From JAHELQ01 sp964491915 (GTDB taxonomy: Bacteria > Acidobacteriota > Aminicenantia > UBA2199), in assembly GCA_964491915.1 (NCBI GenBank), contig CAZBHS010000021.1:1-64000 (forward strand): DNA of 64,000 bases, written 5' to 3'. Positions 1-9,318 of the stretch are shown in pieces. Both the position numbers and the translations under genes were made by a program. The notes beneath the pieces were generated by a model. The model was given only the letters and a program-made list of their open reading frames with translations. It was not told where the DNA came from and did no database searches. Position 1 is the stretch's first letter. Every line of letters begins with the position of its first letter.

Positions 1-1
1 A

Positions 2-1285
2 TCGGGCGAAGACGGCGAGGCGCTGAAGTTTATCTCCTCGCGATCGAGGGATTATCTGGAAGATCGAAACATCACCGACCTGGCAGGATTGATCATCGAC
101 AATTACAAATTCCAGTCAATGATTCGGTCGGGAGAACTGGAAGAAATTATAAAAATCAGTAATATTAACACAAAATATGAAAAGTTGACGGGCATCACGT
201 TTGTCTGTAAAGAGCGATTGATCTCAATAGAAGATTTTCTGAAAACCCTTGACTATCTTGTGCCCGCCCATATCATCAAACACCACAAAAGCTTCGTGAG
301 CGGCGACGGAATACTGGTTTACCGAATTGAAATCGTCGATAGATACGGAGCGCCTCTCAAGCCCCAAACCATCAAATCCATTGAAAAAACTCTGGAAAAA
401 TTAATATTGACATCCACCAGCAAAAAATTCACCCAATATAAAAGCATTGGTGGTTTCGAGCATTTCGCCAGAGCTGTGATCCCTTTTCTCAAAACAGAGG
501 TAAAAAGAACCGGTTTAGCCCAGGTATATATAAACGCGGATAAACGTACAGATTTTTCTATCGACATAAAATTGTTCCTCGTCAGTTACCAGGCCGGCCC
601 CAGAAGGCTTTACCGGCTGATCGACGAATTGGAAAAGGTACACGGCATCGAGATCAACTCGATTATTCCCCCCAAAATATATTCGGATCGCATTGAGATA
701 AACATCTTGAAGTTGAACATCAACCTATCGGAATTCGCATCGATCGCCGACATTTTCAAAACCTTACGGACCCTCACCGGCAAGGTGTACGGGAAAATAC
801 GAGATTTTGACCAGGGATTCCGGGAGATTGACATCCAGGTCCTCGGCGAGCTGCAAGAAAAACTGCACACCGTCAATATGTCACTGATAAGGGATATATT
901 TTTTAATTTTGACGAATTGTACCGAATTGAGATGCCCTTCAACCTTCTGTGCGAAGTAATAAAACTTTGTTCCAAATCAGTGGAAAAAGCCCAAAAGATG
1001 ACTCCGGGAAAAGTCATTTTCAATCATAAAACCCTAAGGGATATTCAGCGGACAATTTGCGTAGTGTCGCTCACTCACCATAAAAAAGTCCTCAGCCAAC
1101 TTATCAAAACTCTGAAAGGGGTCACGATTTATTTTACAAAAATTAGCTGGAACCAGAGAACCTATTTCCTGATGATCATGAACAAAAACAATCAAGCCGT
1201 GGGTAGACAGATCATCAAAGAGCTACAGGGACGTATTCAGGAAATCGCAGGTTCTGAGCAAGCCATTAATTTTTTCAAAAAATAA
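2..1285 (+). CDS. Unknown protein, 5' end outside window
   Basis: The reading frame is open from base 2 with no stop, so the gene begins before the window. 427 residues are visible. A TTG at 89 is only an internal codon, because the frame upstream of it reads on as plausible protein. The visible part is soluble, Lys/Ile-rich and alternates predicted helix and strand (for example VYRIEIVDRYGAPL and FSIDIKLFLVSY), loosely like repeated small alpha/beta regulatory folds. I see no catalytic motif, no signal peptide and no membrane segment. It ends 104 bases before the preferred start of the KAP NTPase gene on the same strand. I do not recognise the family and assign no function. Confidence 0.75.
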   Translation, partial: SGEDGEALKFISSRSRDYLEDRNITDLAGLIIDNYKFQSMIRSGELEEIIKISNINTKYEKLTGITFVCKERLISIEDFLKTLDYLVPAHIIKHHKSFVSGDGILVYRIEIVDRYGAPLKPQTIKSIEKTLEKLILTSTSKKFTQYKSIGGFEHFARAVIPFLKTEVKRTGLAQVYINADKRTDFSIDIKLFLVSYQAGPRRLYRLIDELEKVHGIEINSIIPPKIYSDRIEINILKLNINLSEFASIADIFKTLRTLTGKVYGKIRDFDQGFREIDIQVLGELQEKLHTVNMSLIRDIFFNFDELYRIEMPFNLLCEVIKLCSKSVEKAQKMTPGKVIFNHKTLRDIQRTICVVSLTHHKKVLSQLIKTLKGVTIYFTKISWNQRTYFLMIMNKNNQAVGRQIIKELQGRIQEIAGSEQAINFFKK

Positions 1286-1389
1286 ATTCCAACTTAAATA
1301 TTGAAATAAAGTGACTATACCTCTACAATATAAGATTGTATAAAATAAAAGCGTCAGATGAGATCCTGATAAAAAATTCGGAGACCAAG

Positions 1390-3489
1390 ATGAATGCTGC
1401 CAGAAGCAAGGCAAGAAATAGGGACGGCCTGTTCAATTCACTCGCCACAATCACGGACGAATGGACCGACGAGGATTATATCGGTTACAATACCTACAAT
1501 GAAGCCCTCTACGAACTGATACAATCGATTGAACCAAGAGGATCATTCACAATCGGAATTTTGGGAGAATGGGGCCAGGGTAAGACAAGCCTACTCAAGC
1601 AATTAAAAAAATCTCTTGACCGGCAGTTCGAAACGACTGACGAAGCGGTGTTGACAGCATGGTTCAATCCCTGGCGGTATAGCGGTGAATCCCACTTCAT
1701 AATTCCACTACTGACGACGTTGCTGTCTCGTTTGTCAAGTTACCTGGAAGGTTCAAGCAAAGAAAAAGACATTATCACAGGCCTTTCCACACGGATTAAA
1801 TCATTCACCAAAATAGTGAAAGACCTACCAGCCGCGATGTCCCGGCACCTGGGATCAAATGGGCAACCGGTATCGGCCAAAGGGGACGATCTCTCCAGAT
1901 CCTCCCTCTCCTATTATAACCAGGTGGATCAATTGGAACCGGCGGCGATTGAGCTAAACGCGAAGGTGGTGGTGTTTATAGATGACCTTGACCGTTGCCC
2001 CCCGTTACCAGCGCTTGAATTGCTGGAAAACCTTCGGACGTTGATGAACCTCGATGGTTTTGTATTTGTAGTCGGTATGTCGAGGGAATCTCTGAAGCAA
2101 GCGATCCATTTGCGCTATCGCGAATATTTCCGGTCGGCCCCAACCCAAACGATTATGGAACATGATTTTCTCGAAAAAATAGTCCAATTTTCCTTCAATA
2201 TACCGTCCACCGAATCAAACCGCTTCAAAGATTATGTCGAGAACAAGCTAATGGTGCACACGCCGCGCTTCCTCCCTTTTTTAGAGACAATACTGGCTGT
2301 ATTGGAGCATAATCCCCGGCAACTCAAGCGATTCTTTAACGCGGTCTCGTTTTGCAATTGGATCGCACACCGCACTCCTCCCCAGGCCAATCCCACCGTA
2401 CGATTGGAGTTGCTGATAAAGGCGTCCCTAATCGCCTTCCAATTCACAGAGTTGTACAGCCAATTATGCCTCCATCCCCATCATTTGATTCATCTTCAGA
2501 ACATTATCTGGGCGTTGGATGATGAAAATACCAGCCAAAAACACTCCCGGGTGGAGAAAAAAACCAAAATCCAGGAAATCGATCGCTGGCTGGAAGAACC
2601 ATTTTTATCGAAGGTGTCAACGATTCTTAAAAAGGAAAGGCGGACAATGGAGGATAGAGTCTCACAGGATCAGGGATTTAAAAACAGGGAGGAGGTCCAA
2701 CACTATATAAAACTTCTAGCGCCAGTTGTGCCGGCGGATTATTCGACTCCCTCCCTTACCGAAGGCTTCGACGAATCGCTCAAGCATTTAATCGAGGACA
2801 GGATGAAGCGAATCGAGGGCGGAATATTCCAGATGGGAGATTGGGAATCCAATCAACGTGAAATCTCGCTGGACGGTTTTTTACTGGATATCTACCCGGT
2901 AACCCAATCTCTCTATCAACAGATCATGGGCAAAAACCCCAGCCGTTTCAGCGGTGTTGACCAACCGATTGAGAGTGTGTCCTGGTTTGACGCGGTGCAT
3001 TTTTGCAACCGTCTATCGGAAAAAACCGGTTTGAAACCCGCCTATATTATTGAGGGAGACCAGGTCACCTGGAACCGAAACGCACGGGGTTTCCGGTTGC
3101 CGACTGAAGCGGAATGGGAATATGCCTGCCGGGGAGGCTCCCAGGATGATCGATACGGAGCGCTGGATGATATCGGATGGTATGAAGCAAACTCCAAAGG
3201 AACCCCGCATGGCGTCGGTCAAAAAAATCCTAATGGATTCGGGCTGTTCGACATGATCGGTAATGTCTGGGAATGGGTTTGGGATTGGTTCGATGATTAC
3301 GCCACCGATCCGGCCATCAATCCCACCGGGCCTAAATCAGGCTCATTCAGAGTCGTCAGAGGCGGCAGTTGGTTCAATGTGGCCCATGTGTGCAGATCAG
3401 CGGTACGGGACGGTAGCGGCCCCGCCTATATCGATAGTTACCTGGGCTTCAGAATCGCCAGGTCCTGCCCGCCGGACGAATCAAAATAA
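1390..3489 (+). CDS. KAP-type P-loop NTPase fused to FGE-sulfatase-like domain
   Basis: 699 residues from the ATG at 1390, which has GGAG seven bases upstream; an in-frame TTG at 1336 would add 18 residues but has no ribosome site. N-terminal half: Walker A GEWGQGKT near residues 59-66 and Walker B VVVFIDDLDR near 193-202, the DDLDR form typical of KAP NTPases. No membrane segments are obvious. From about residue 472 to the end is a formylglycine-generating-enzyme-like (SUMF1) domain: GGIFQMGD, RLPTEAEWEYACRGG, GNVWEWVWDW, RGGSW and LGFRIAR. The two active-site cysteines of true FGE are not evident: after RGGSW the chain reads FNVAHVCRSAVR, whose single Cys aligns with a structural rather than catalytic position. 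The C-terminal domain is therefore more likely a binding or effector module than an oxidase. KAP and FGE-like domains both recur in predicted phage-defence and self/non-self systems, so a conflict role is possible but inferred. Confidence 0.85.
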   Translation: MNAARSKARNRDGLFNSLATITDEWTDEDYIGYNTYNEALYELIQSIEPRGSFTIGILGEWGQGKTSLLKQLKKSLDRQFETTDEAVLTAWFNPWRYSGESHFIIPLLTTLLSRLSSYLEGSSKEKDIITGLSTRIKSFTKIVKDLPAAMSRHLGSNGQPVSAKGDDLSRSSLSYYNQVDQLEPAAIELNAKVVVFIDDLDRCPPLPALELLENLRTLMNLDGFVFVVGMSRESLKQAIHLRYREYFRSAPTQTIMEHDFLEKIVQFSFNIPSTESNRFKDYVENKLMVHTPRFLPFLETILAVLEHNPRQLKRFFNAVSFCNWIAHRTPPQANPTVRLELLIKASLIAFQFTELYSQLCLHPHHLIHLQNIIWALDDENTSQKHSRVEKKTKIQEIDRWLEEPFLSKVSTILKKERRTMEDRVSQDQGFKNREEVQHYIKLLAPVVPADYSTPSLTEGFDESLKHLIEDRMKRIEGGIFQMGDWESNQREISLDGFLLDIYPVTQSLYQQIMGKNPSRFSGVDQPIESVSWFDAVHFCNRLSEKTGLKPAYIIEGDQVTWNRNARGFRLPTEAEWEYACRGGSQDDRYGALDDIGWYEANSKGTPHGVGQKNPNGFGLFDMIGNVWEWVWDWFDDYATDPAINPTGPKSGSFRVVRGGSWFNVAHVCRSAVRDGSGPAYIDSYLGFRIARSCPPDESK

Positions 3490-3524
3490 GTCTCATATTA
3501 CTCTTATTATCGAGTCTCTTTATT

Positions 3525-4886
3525 CTATTTTGAAGCGCTTGCCTGTTTGATATGGCTATACAAATCGTAAATATTCCCCACCGGGAAAATAGCGGCATCC
3601 GTTAGATGTTTTAGATCCGCCTGGGACTCGGGGATGACGAATTGCCTGAATCCCTGCCGCATCGCCTCTTTGATGCGGGTTTCGATAAACGCCACCGGCC
3701 TGACCTCTCCAGTGAGGCCCACCTCGCCAATGATGATTGTATCATGGGGAACCGTGAAATTTTTGTAACTACTGATCAATGCGGTGATAATCGCAAGATC
3801 CGCGGCGGTCTCCTTGATCGTGAGTCCGCCGGTTATATTCAGGAAAACATCGGATTTGTAAAATGGAAGTTTCAGTTTTTTTTCGATGATGGAGATGAGC
3901 ATGGACATCCGGTGTTGGTCAAATCCCACGGCGATCCTTCGGGGATTGCCGGTGAAGGGACTTTCCGCCGCCAACGCCTGTATCTCGATCAATATAGCCC
4001 TCAAACCGCTAACCGTGGGGAATGTGGCAATACCGGAGTCAGAGCTCTTCCTGTGTTGAAGGAATACCGCCGAGGGATCCTGCACCGATTCAAGTCCCCG
4101 GGCCGTCATTTGAAATATCCCCAACTCATTCACAGGACCAAAACGGTTCTTTTCAGCCCGCAAGATGCGTAAATCGGTTTTTAGTTCCCCTTGAAAGTAA
4201 AGAACCGCGTCCACCATGTGCTCCAGAGTTTTAGGCCCGGCGATTTGCCCCTCTTTGGTGATATGGCCAATGATGAAGACGGTGATATTATTGCCTTTTC
4301 CCAGTTCTATTATTTCCGAGGTCACATACCGCATTGCGGAAATCGAGCCTGAAATCATGGAACTCTTCCCCGAATGGATTGTCTGGATGGAGTCCACAAT
4401 CAGAAACGACGGTTTGATTTCTTCGACCGCGGCTTTGAGGTCTTCGAGTCTTCCCATGCTCAAGAGAAACACATGATCCGTATCAACGCCCAACCGGTCG
4501 GCCCGCGTTTTGATCTGCCCCGCCGATTCCTCCCCGGAAAAATAGAGGGTTTTTCTTTTTTGTTTGGACAGGATACCGGATATTTCCAGCAACAGCGTGG
4601 ACTTCCCCACCCCAGGTTCTCCCCCGATAAGAATAACGGAATCCGGCACAATACCGCCTCCCAATACCCTGTCGAATTCCTGGAGATTGGTTTTGGCCCG
4701 CGCGAGATTCATCTCGCCGATATCCTGGAGTTTTACAGCTTTCACACCGGAAACGCCGGGCGCATCGGTTTCGCCGGGAGTATTCTCTATCATGGAATTC
4801 CAATTATTACACTGGGGACATCGACCATAATACTTTGGGTTTTGGAATCCGCACTCGACGCACTCAAATAGTGTTTTTGCTTTCAA
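3525..4886 (-). CDS. radA: DNA repair protein RadA/Sms
   Basis: 453 residues, normal length for bacterial RadA, which promotes branch migration and processing of recombination intermediates. In order: an N-terminal four-cysteine zinc finger (CVECG ... CPQCNNW, residues 9-28), Walker A GGEPGVGKST at 88-97, Walker B FLIVDSIQT near 161-169, the RadA signature KNRFG at 246-250, and a C-terminal Lon-protease-like domain containing GLTGEVRP. It is the last gene of the minus-strand run that begins with gcvT, 73 bases after glyS, and may be co-transcribed. It runs convergent to the KAP gene with 35 bases between the stops. Confidence 0.97.
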   Translation of the reverse strand: MKAKTLFECVECGFQNPKYYGRCPQCNNWNSMIENTPGETDAPGVSGVKAVKLQDIGEMNLARAKTNLQEFDRVLGGGIVPDSVILIGGEPGVGKSTLLLEISGILSKQKRKTLYFSGEESAGQIKTRADRLGVDTDHVFLLSMGRLEDLKAAVEEIKPSFLIVDSIQTIHSGKSSMISGSISAMRYVTSEIIELGKGNNITVFIIGHITKEGQIAGPKTLEHMVDAVLYFQGELKTDLRILRAEKNRFGPVNELGIFQMTARGLESVQDPSAVFLQHRKSSDSGIATFPTVSGLRAILIEIQALAAESPFTGNPRRIAVGFDQHRMSMLISIIEKKLKLPFYKSDVFLNITGGLTIKETAADLAIITALISSYKNFTVPHDTIIIGEVGLTGEVRPVAFIETRIKEAMRQGFRQFVIPESQADLKHLTDAAIFPVGNIYDLYSHIKQASASK

Positions 4887-4959
4887 ATTTAATGCCCCCT
4901 AAAAAAAGAATGGCGGCGAGTATGTTACTCCGCCGCCATCTATATGTACCAATCGCTAC

Positions 4960-7023
4960 TTATTCTTGAATTACGGAAAAATTAGCTATTTCAGAAAGCA
5001 AATTGTCTATTTTCTGCAACAACGCAATCCTGTTTTGCTTGATTTTTTCGTCTTTATCCATTACCAAAACATCATCGAAAAATGTTTCGATTACAGGCTT
5101 CATTTCGAGGATCTTAGAACAAGCCTGCAAATAATTTTTGTCTTCCACCAATTCCTTGATCTTTCCTCTTGAGCCTTCCACGATTTCATTCAAAAGCTTT
5201 TCCGCTTCGACATTCAGTAATTCTTTTGAAAATGGGTATTCCGGGCTATTCTTGATCATGTTACGCAGCCGCTTGTGAATCATAATCAGGTGTTGGATAG
5301 ATTCGGAATTTTCCATTGTTTGCATATCGGCGCCTCTGAGAAAGGTACGGTACACCAACGTATGATTCCGCTCGATGATGGCGTTGACAAGATCATAACG
5401 AATCTTGAAGATGTCTTTCAGAATATTTTCCATGCGTCCGAAGAAAAGTTCCTGAATTTTTTTCTCCAGATCTTTCCTTTTAGCGTTATCATCGGCAAAC
5501 ATAGCGGCAGCGGCGCTGATGAGGTCGTTGATGTCGAAATCCAATTTGAATTCCAGGATGATTTTGATAATGGCATTGCAGTCGCGGCGAATGCCGAAAG
5601 GGTCCTTGGAACTCGATATCTTTGTACCCCTTGAAATAAAGGCGACCAAATTATCCATTTTATCGGCAATGGATAAAAACCCAGCGCCGAGGTGTTCCAG
5701 TTTTTTGTCGGTATACCCTTTCGGTTCATAATGGCCGTAGATTGATTCCCAAACCAAACTGTCGGCTGCGGTGTCCTTTAGATACAGACCCCCCATAATT
5801 CCCTGCAATGATGGAAACTCCCTGACCATACGTGTCAATAGATCATTTTTGCACAGGAGGCACGCCTTCTTGATTTTTTCGGATAGATGTTTGTGCCCCG
5901 TACTGTTTACAATGACATCAATCAAAAAAGACATACGCTCGGTTTTATCATAAAACGTACCGAGATCTTTCTGGAACATCACATTCTTCAGGCCTTCCCG
6001 CAATGCGATAAAATCATCTTTGCGGTCATTATCCCAGAAAAACTTCGCATCCTCGAAAGTCGCCTTTATCACCCTCTCGTTTCCGTCCGCCACAAACCTG
6101 TTTTCATCGGGAATATTCGACACTCCGACAAACACATTGAGAATCTCGTTCTCTTTGGAAAACACAGGATTGAGCTTTTTCTCGTTGATCATAAAGGTGG
6201 AGATAATCTCCTGGGGAAGTTCCAGGTACTTTTTGTCGAATTCGCCGGTGAACACCACCGGATATTCGTTATTGTACACATAGTAATTCAACATCTCAGG
6301 AGTTATACGGACATGAGCGTCGAATTCATCTTCGATATCTTTTATTTCCTGAACAATCTTCTCTTTTCGCTCGTCTTCCCTGACAATCACGAAGTTTTTC
6401 TGTAATCGCTCGATATACTCGCGGTAAGACCTAATTTCAATCCCATCGTCGGACAGAAGCCCATGACCGCTGATCTTGTTTGACGATTTAATGCCGGCGA
6501 ACTCAAAATCCACCAGGCGGTTATTGAATAAAGCCAGAATATTGCGAATCGGCCGTACAAACGGCACTCTGGATTTATTCCATAACATACTTTTGGCAAA
6601 CGATAACTCTCCCAGAACCCGGGGAAGAATTTCCCGGAGAACAGAATCCGTCGCAAGACCGGGAGTGAATTTATTGATCGCCATGTATTGGCCCTTTGAA
6701 GTCTCGACTTCAATAATATCGGCAGTGGTCACTCCGTGGGATTCCATAAATTTCTGTAAGGCAATGGTGGGTTTTCCATTATCATCGATCGAAATCCGTT
6801 TGGCGGGTCCCATGACCTCTTCCTCTTTATCTTCAGCTTTTGTCGCGATTTTAGCAATGTACAGCATAAATCGCTTATTTGTCGAATACGCCTCGATGCC
6901 CTGGAATTTGATCTGATTCTCCTGCAAGGAACGTTTCAATTTTTCCAATAATTGCCTTTTTATTCCGGTCACTTCAGATACCGGAACCTCTTCAATACCG
7001 AGTTCGAATAAAAAATCTGCCAT
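4960..7023 (-). CDS. glyS: Glycyl-tRNA synthetase beta subunit
   Basis: 687 residues, the expected size of the beta subunit of the alpha2beta2 glycyl-tRNA synthetase. The start MADFLFELGIEEVP is the conserved family N-terminus. The middle contains the B3/B4- and HD-like regions, and the C-terminus is the helical DALR-like tRNA-binding part (LRGADMQTMENSESIQHL, then a Lys/Glu-rich tail). The subunit binds tRNA-Gly and works only with GlyQ. The ATG lies one base after the glyQ stop, so the two are translationally coupled. Confidence 0.97.
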   Translation of the reverse strand: MADFLFELGIEEVPVSEVTGIKRQLLEKLKRSLQENQIKFQGIEAYSTNKRFMLYIAKIATKAEDKEEEVMGPAKRISIDDNGKPTIALQKFMESHGVTTADIIEVETSKGQYMAINKFTPGLATDSVLREILPRVLGELSFAKSMLWNKSRVPFVRPIRNILALFNNRLVDFEFAGIKSSNKISGHGLLSDDGIEIRSYREYIERLQKNFVIVREDERKEKIVQEIKDIEDEFDAHVRITPEMLNYYVYNNEYPVVFTGEFDKKYLELPQEIISTFMINEKKLNPVFSKENEILNVFVGVSNIPDENRFVADGNERVIKATFEDAKFFWDNDRKDDFIALREGLKNVMFQKDLGTFYDKTERMSFLIDVIVNSTGHKHLSEKIKKACLLCKNDLLTRMVREFPSLQGIMGGLYLKDTAADSLVWESIYGHYEPKGYTDKKLEHLGAGFLSIADKMDNLVAFISRGTKISSSKDPFGIRRDCNAIIKIILEFKLDFDINDLISAAAAMFADDNAKRKDLEKKIQELFFGRMENILKDIFKIRYDLVNAIIERNHTLVYRTFLRGADMQTMENSESIQHLIMIHKRLRNMIKNSPEYPFSKELLNVEAEKLLNEIVEGSRGKIKELVEDKNYLQACSKILEMKPVIETFFDDVLVMDKDEKIKQNRIALLQKIDNLLSEIANFSVIQE

Positions 7024-7024
7024 T

Positions 7025-7873
7025 TTATTTACCTTCAGTGCCTTCTATATATTTTTTCGCTATTTCTGATGAGAGATTCCTCAAAACAGCCATGAGATTG
7101 GTTCGCTCCGCCACAGAAATGGCCTTTCGGGCATCCAATAAGTTAAATGCGTGTGAGCATTTCAGCAAGTAATCGTAAGCCGGCAAGTAAAGATTTTCAT
7201 CGACGAGATTCTGAGCTTCCTTTTGGTACAAAGCAAAGGCATTTCGCAAAAAATCTATATCCGCTTTTTCAAAATTGTAAACGGAAAATTGACGTTCCTC
7301 TTCGCGCCTTAGTTCCCCATAGGTGGTTTCAGGTCCCCATTTAAGATCGTATATGTCATTCTTGGAATCCAGGAATATCGCCAACCGCTCCACTCCATAG
7401 GTGATCTCGAGAGCATTGGGATTCAATTCGATTCCGCCGGCCTGCTGAAAATAGGTGAACTGGGAAACTTCAAGCCCGTCGCACATCACCTGCCAGCCGA
7501 CCCCCCAGGCTCCCAGGGATGGAGACGCCCAATTGTCCTCGTCAAACTTGATATCATGGTTGCGAATATCGACTCCCAGGTGCTGGAGACTGTAGAGATA
7601 CATTTTCTGCCCATCTTTCGGAACAGGCTTTAGAATGACCTGGAATTGGTTATGCTTTTGGACTCTATTGGGATTCTCCGCGTATCTCCCGTCGTCAGGC
7701 CTACGGGAGGGTTGCCAATAAGCTATTTTCCAGGGTTTTTTCCCCAAAACCCTGAAAAAAGTATCCGGGGTCATGGTGCCTGCTCCCACCTCCGTATCGT
7801 AACCGGAGGCGATATAGCAACCGTTCATGGCCCAGAATTCTTGTAGTTTTAATATGATATCCTGTACACTCAA
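7025..7873 (-). CDS. glyQ: Glycyl-tRNA synthetase alpha subunit
   Basis: Catalytic class II subunit. The motif EFWAMNGCYIASGYDTEVGAGTMTP and the following YWQPSRRPDDGRYAENPNR are diagnostic. I choose the TTG at 7873 (MSVQDIILKLQEFW, 282 residues): AAGGAG lies ten bases upstream, overlapping the gcvPB stop, and the protein then begins where family members begin. A GTG at 7897 would add eight residues but would place the ribosome site inside the gene. It sits directly behind the glycine cleavage genes, so glycine breakdown and glycine charging share a transcript. Confidence 0.96.
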   Translation of the reverse strand: MSVQDIILKLQEFWAMNGCYIASGYDTEVGAGTMTPDTFFRVLGKKPWKIAYWQPSRRPDDGRYAENPNRVQKHNQFQVILKPVPKDGQKMYLYSLQHLGVDIRNHDIKFDEDNWASPSLGAWGVGWQVMCDGLEVSQFTYFQQAGGIELNPNALEITYGVERLAIFLDSKNDIYDLKWGPETTYGELRREEERQFSVYNFEKADIDFLRNAFALYQKEAQNLVDENLYLPAYDYLLKCSHAFNLLDARKAISVAERTNLMAVLRNLSSEIAKKYIEGTEGK

Positions 7874-7878
7874 TTCAA

Positions 7879-9318
7879 TTATTCTCCTTTTTCCCACTTC
7901 AGGATGGGTTTTCTCGCAGCCTGAACTTCATCTAACCGGGAGACGGGGGTAGTGTAAGGAGCGCCCTTGACAAATTCCGGTTTTTCCCTGGCTTCCTCGA
8001 GGATTTTTTTCATAGTATCGATAAATATATCAATCGTTTCTTTACTTTCGGTTTCAGTCGGCTCGATCATCATGGCGCCGTGTACAATCAATGGGAAATA
8101 GATGGTAAAGGGATGAATCCCATAATCCAGCAACCGTTTGGCAATATCCAGAGTCTTGACCGGTAAATCCTTGTCGGAAAAAACAACCTCGTGAAGAGTC
8201 TTTGCCGAATAGGGAAGATCCAGATGCCCATCGAGCTGCTTACGGATATAATTGGCGTTCAGAACGGCATCCTCCGCTACTTTGCGGATATTTTCCCGGC
8301 CCAGGGTCATCACATAAGCCAATGCCCGCACCATCACCAAAAACTGACCGTAGAAATTTTTAACCCTTCCGATTCCTTCCTTGGTGAAATAATCTATCGC
8401 GAATCCATCTTCGGTCTTGTGAACCAAAGGCGCCGGCAAAAAGTTTACCAGTAGGTCGGACACGCCGATGGGACCGGAACCCGGACCGCCGCCGCCATGT
8501 GGTGTGGAAAAGGTTTTGTGGAGATTCAGATGGATCACATCCGCCCCAAGATCGCCAGGTCTCACCACGCCCATAAAGGCATTCATATTGGCGCCGTCCA
8601 TATATAACAACGAACCGTTCTTGTGAAGCGCCTCCGCGATTTCCACGATATTTTTCTCGAAGATTCCCAGGGTATTGGGATTGGTCATCATCAGAGCGGC
8701 GACATCTTCATTTAGATATTTTTTCAACGTTTCAGTATCGATGATTCCATTCCCATTGGACGGAATCTCTTTGACGTCGTAACCGGAGAAATGGGCGGAC
8801 GATGGATTGGTGCCATGGGCGGAATCAGGGATCAACACAATTTTACGCGCATTTCCCTGCGCTTCCAGATACCTGCGAATCACCATCATACCGGTCAATT
8901 CACCGTGGGCGCCGGCTGCCGGCGCTAGAGTGAAGGCTTTCATCCCGGTAATTTTAATCAACCAATCTTCCAGGGTCGTCAAAATTTCCAGGTTTCCTTC
9001 CACTAATGCGTGGGGGGAGTATGGATGAGCGTTCAGCCCCTCGAAACCCGCCACCTTTTCGTTGATTTTGGGATTGTACTTCATGGTACAAGATCCCAAT
9101 GGATAGAATCCCGAATCCACAGAATGGTTCAAATGGGAAAGGTTGGTGTAATGACGCACCACTTCCACTTCGGAAACCTGTGGAAAATCCGCGATATCCT
9201 CTCTCGTTTTAGTGGTATCCAAAACCGCCAGGTCATCGGAAAATTCACACTTCGAAAAAGAATAACCGATTTTGCCTTCGCGGCTGCTATTAAAAATCAG
9301 TTCCGGCAATCTGTTCAT
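7879..9318 (-). CDS. gcvPB: Glycine dehydrogenase (decarboxylating) subunit 2
   Basis: 479 residues, the C-terminal half of P-protein in organisms with a split glycine decarboxylase. The pyridoxal-phosphate lysine is in HLNLHKTFSTPHGGGGPG, preceded by MDGANMNAF and followed by the glycine-rich loop. With GcvPA it decarboxylates glycine and passes the aminomethyl group to lipoyl-GcvH. The start overlaps the gcvPA stop by four bases (ATGA), a sign of translational coupling that suits a 1:1 complex. Cytoplasmic. Confidence 0.97.
   Translation of the reverse strand: MNRLPELIFNSSREGKIGYSFSKCEFSDDLAVLDTTKTREDIADFPQVSEVEVVRHYTNLSHLNHSVDSGFYPLGSCTMKYNPKINEKVAGFEGLNAHPYSPHALVEGNLEILTTLEDWLIKITGMKAFTLAPAAGAHGELTGMMVIRRYLEAQGNARKIVLIPDSAHGTNPSSAHFSGYDVKEIPSNGNGIIDTETLKKYLNEDVAALMMTNPNTLGIFEKNIVEIAEALHKNGSLLYMDGANMNAFMGVVRPGDLGADVIHLNLHKTFSTPHGGGGPGSGPIGVSDLLVNFLPAPLVHKTEDGFAIDYFTKEGIGRVKNFYGQFLVMVRALAYVMTLGRENIRKVAEDAVLNANYIRKQLDGHLDLPYSAKTLHEVVFSDKDLPVKTLDIAKRLLDYGIHPFTIYFPLIVHGAMMIEPTETESKETIDIFIDTMKKILEEAREKPEFVKGAPYTTPVSRLDEVQAARKPILKWEKGE

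Noticed and set aside
1336..1389. TTG start adding 18 residues to the KAP-FGE protein
   Set aside because: No ribosome site upstream, whereas the ATG at 1390 has GGAG at good spacing.
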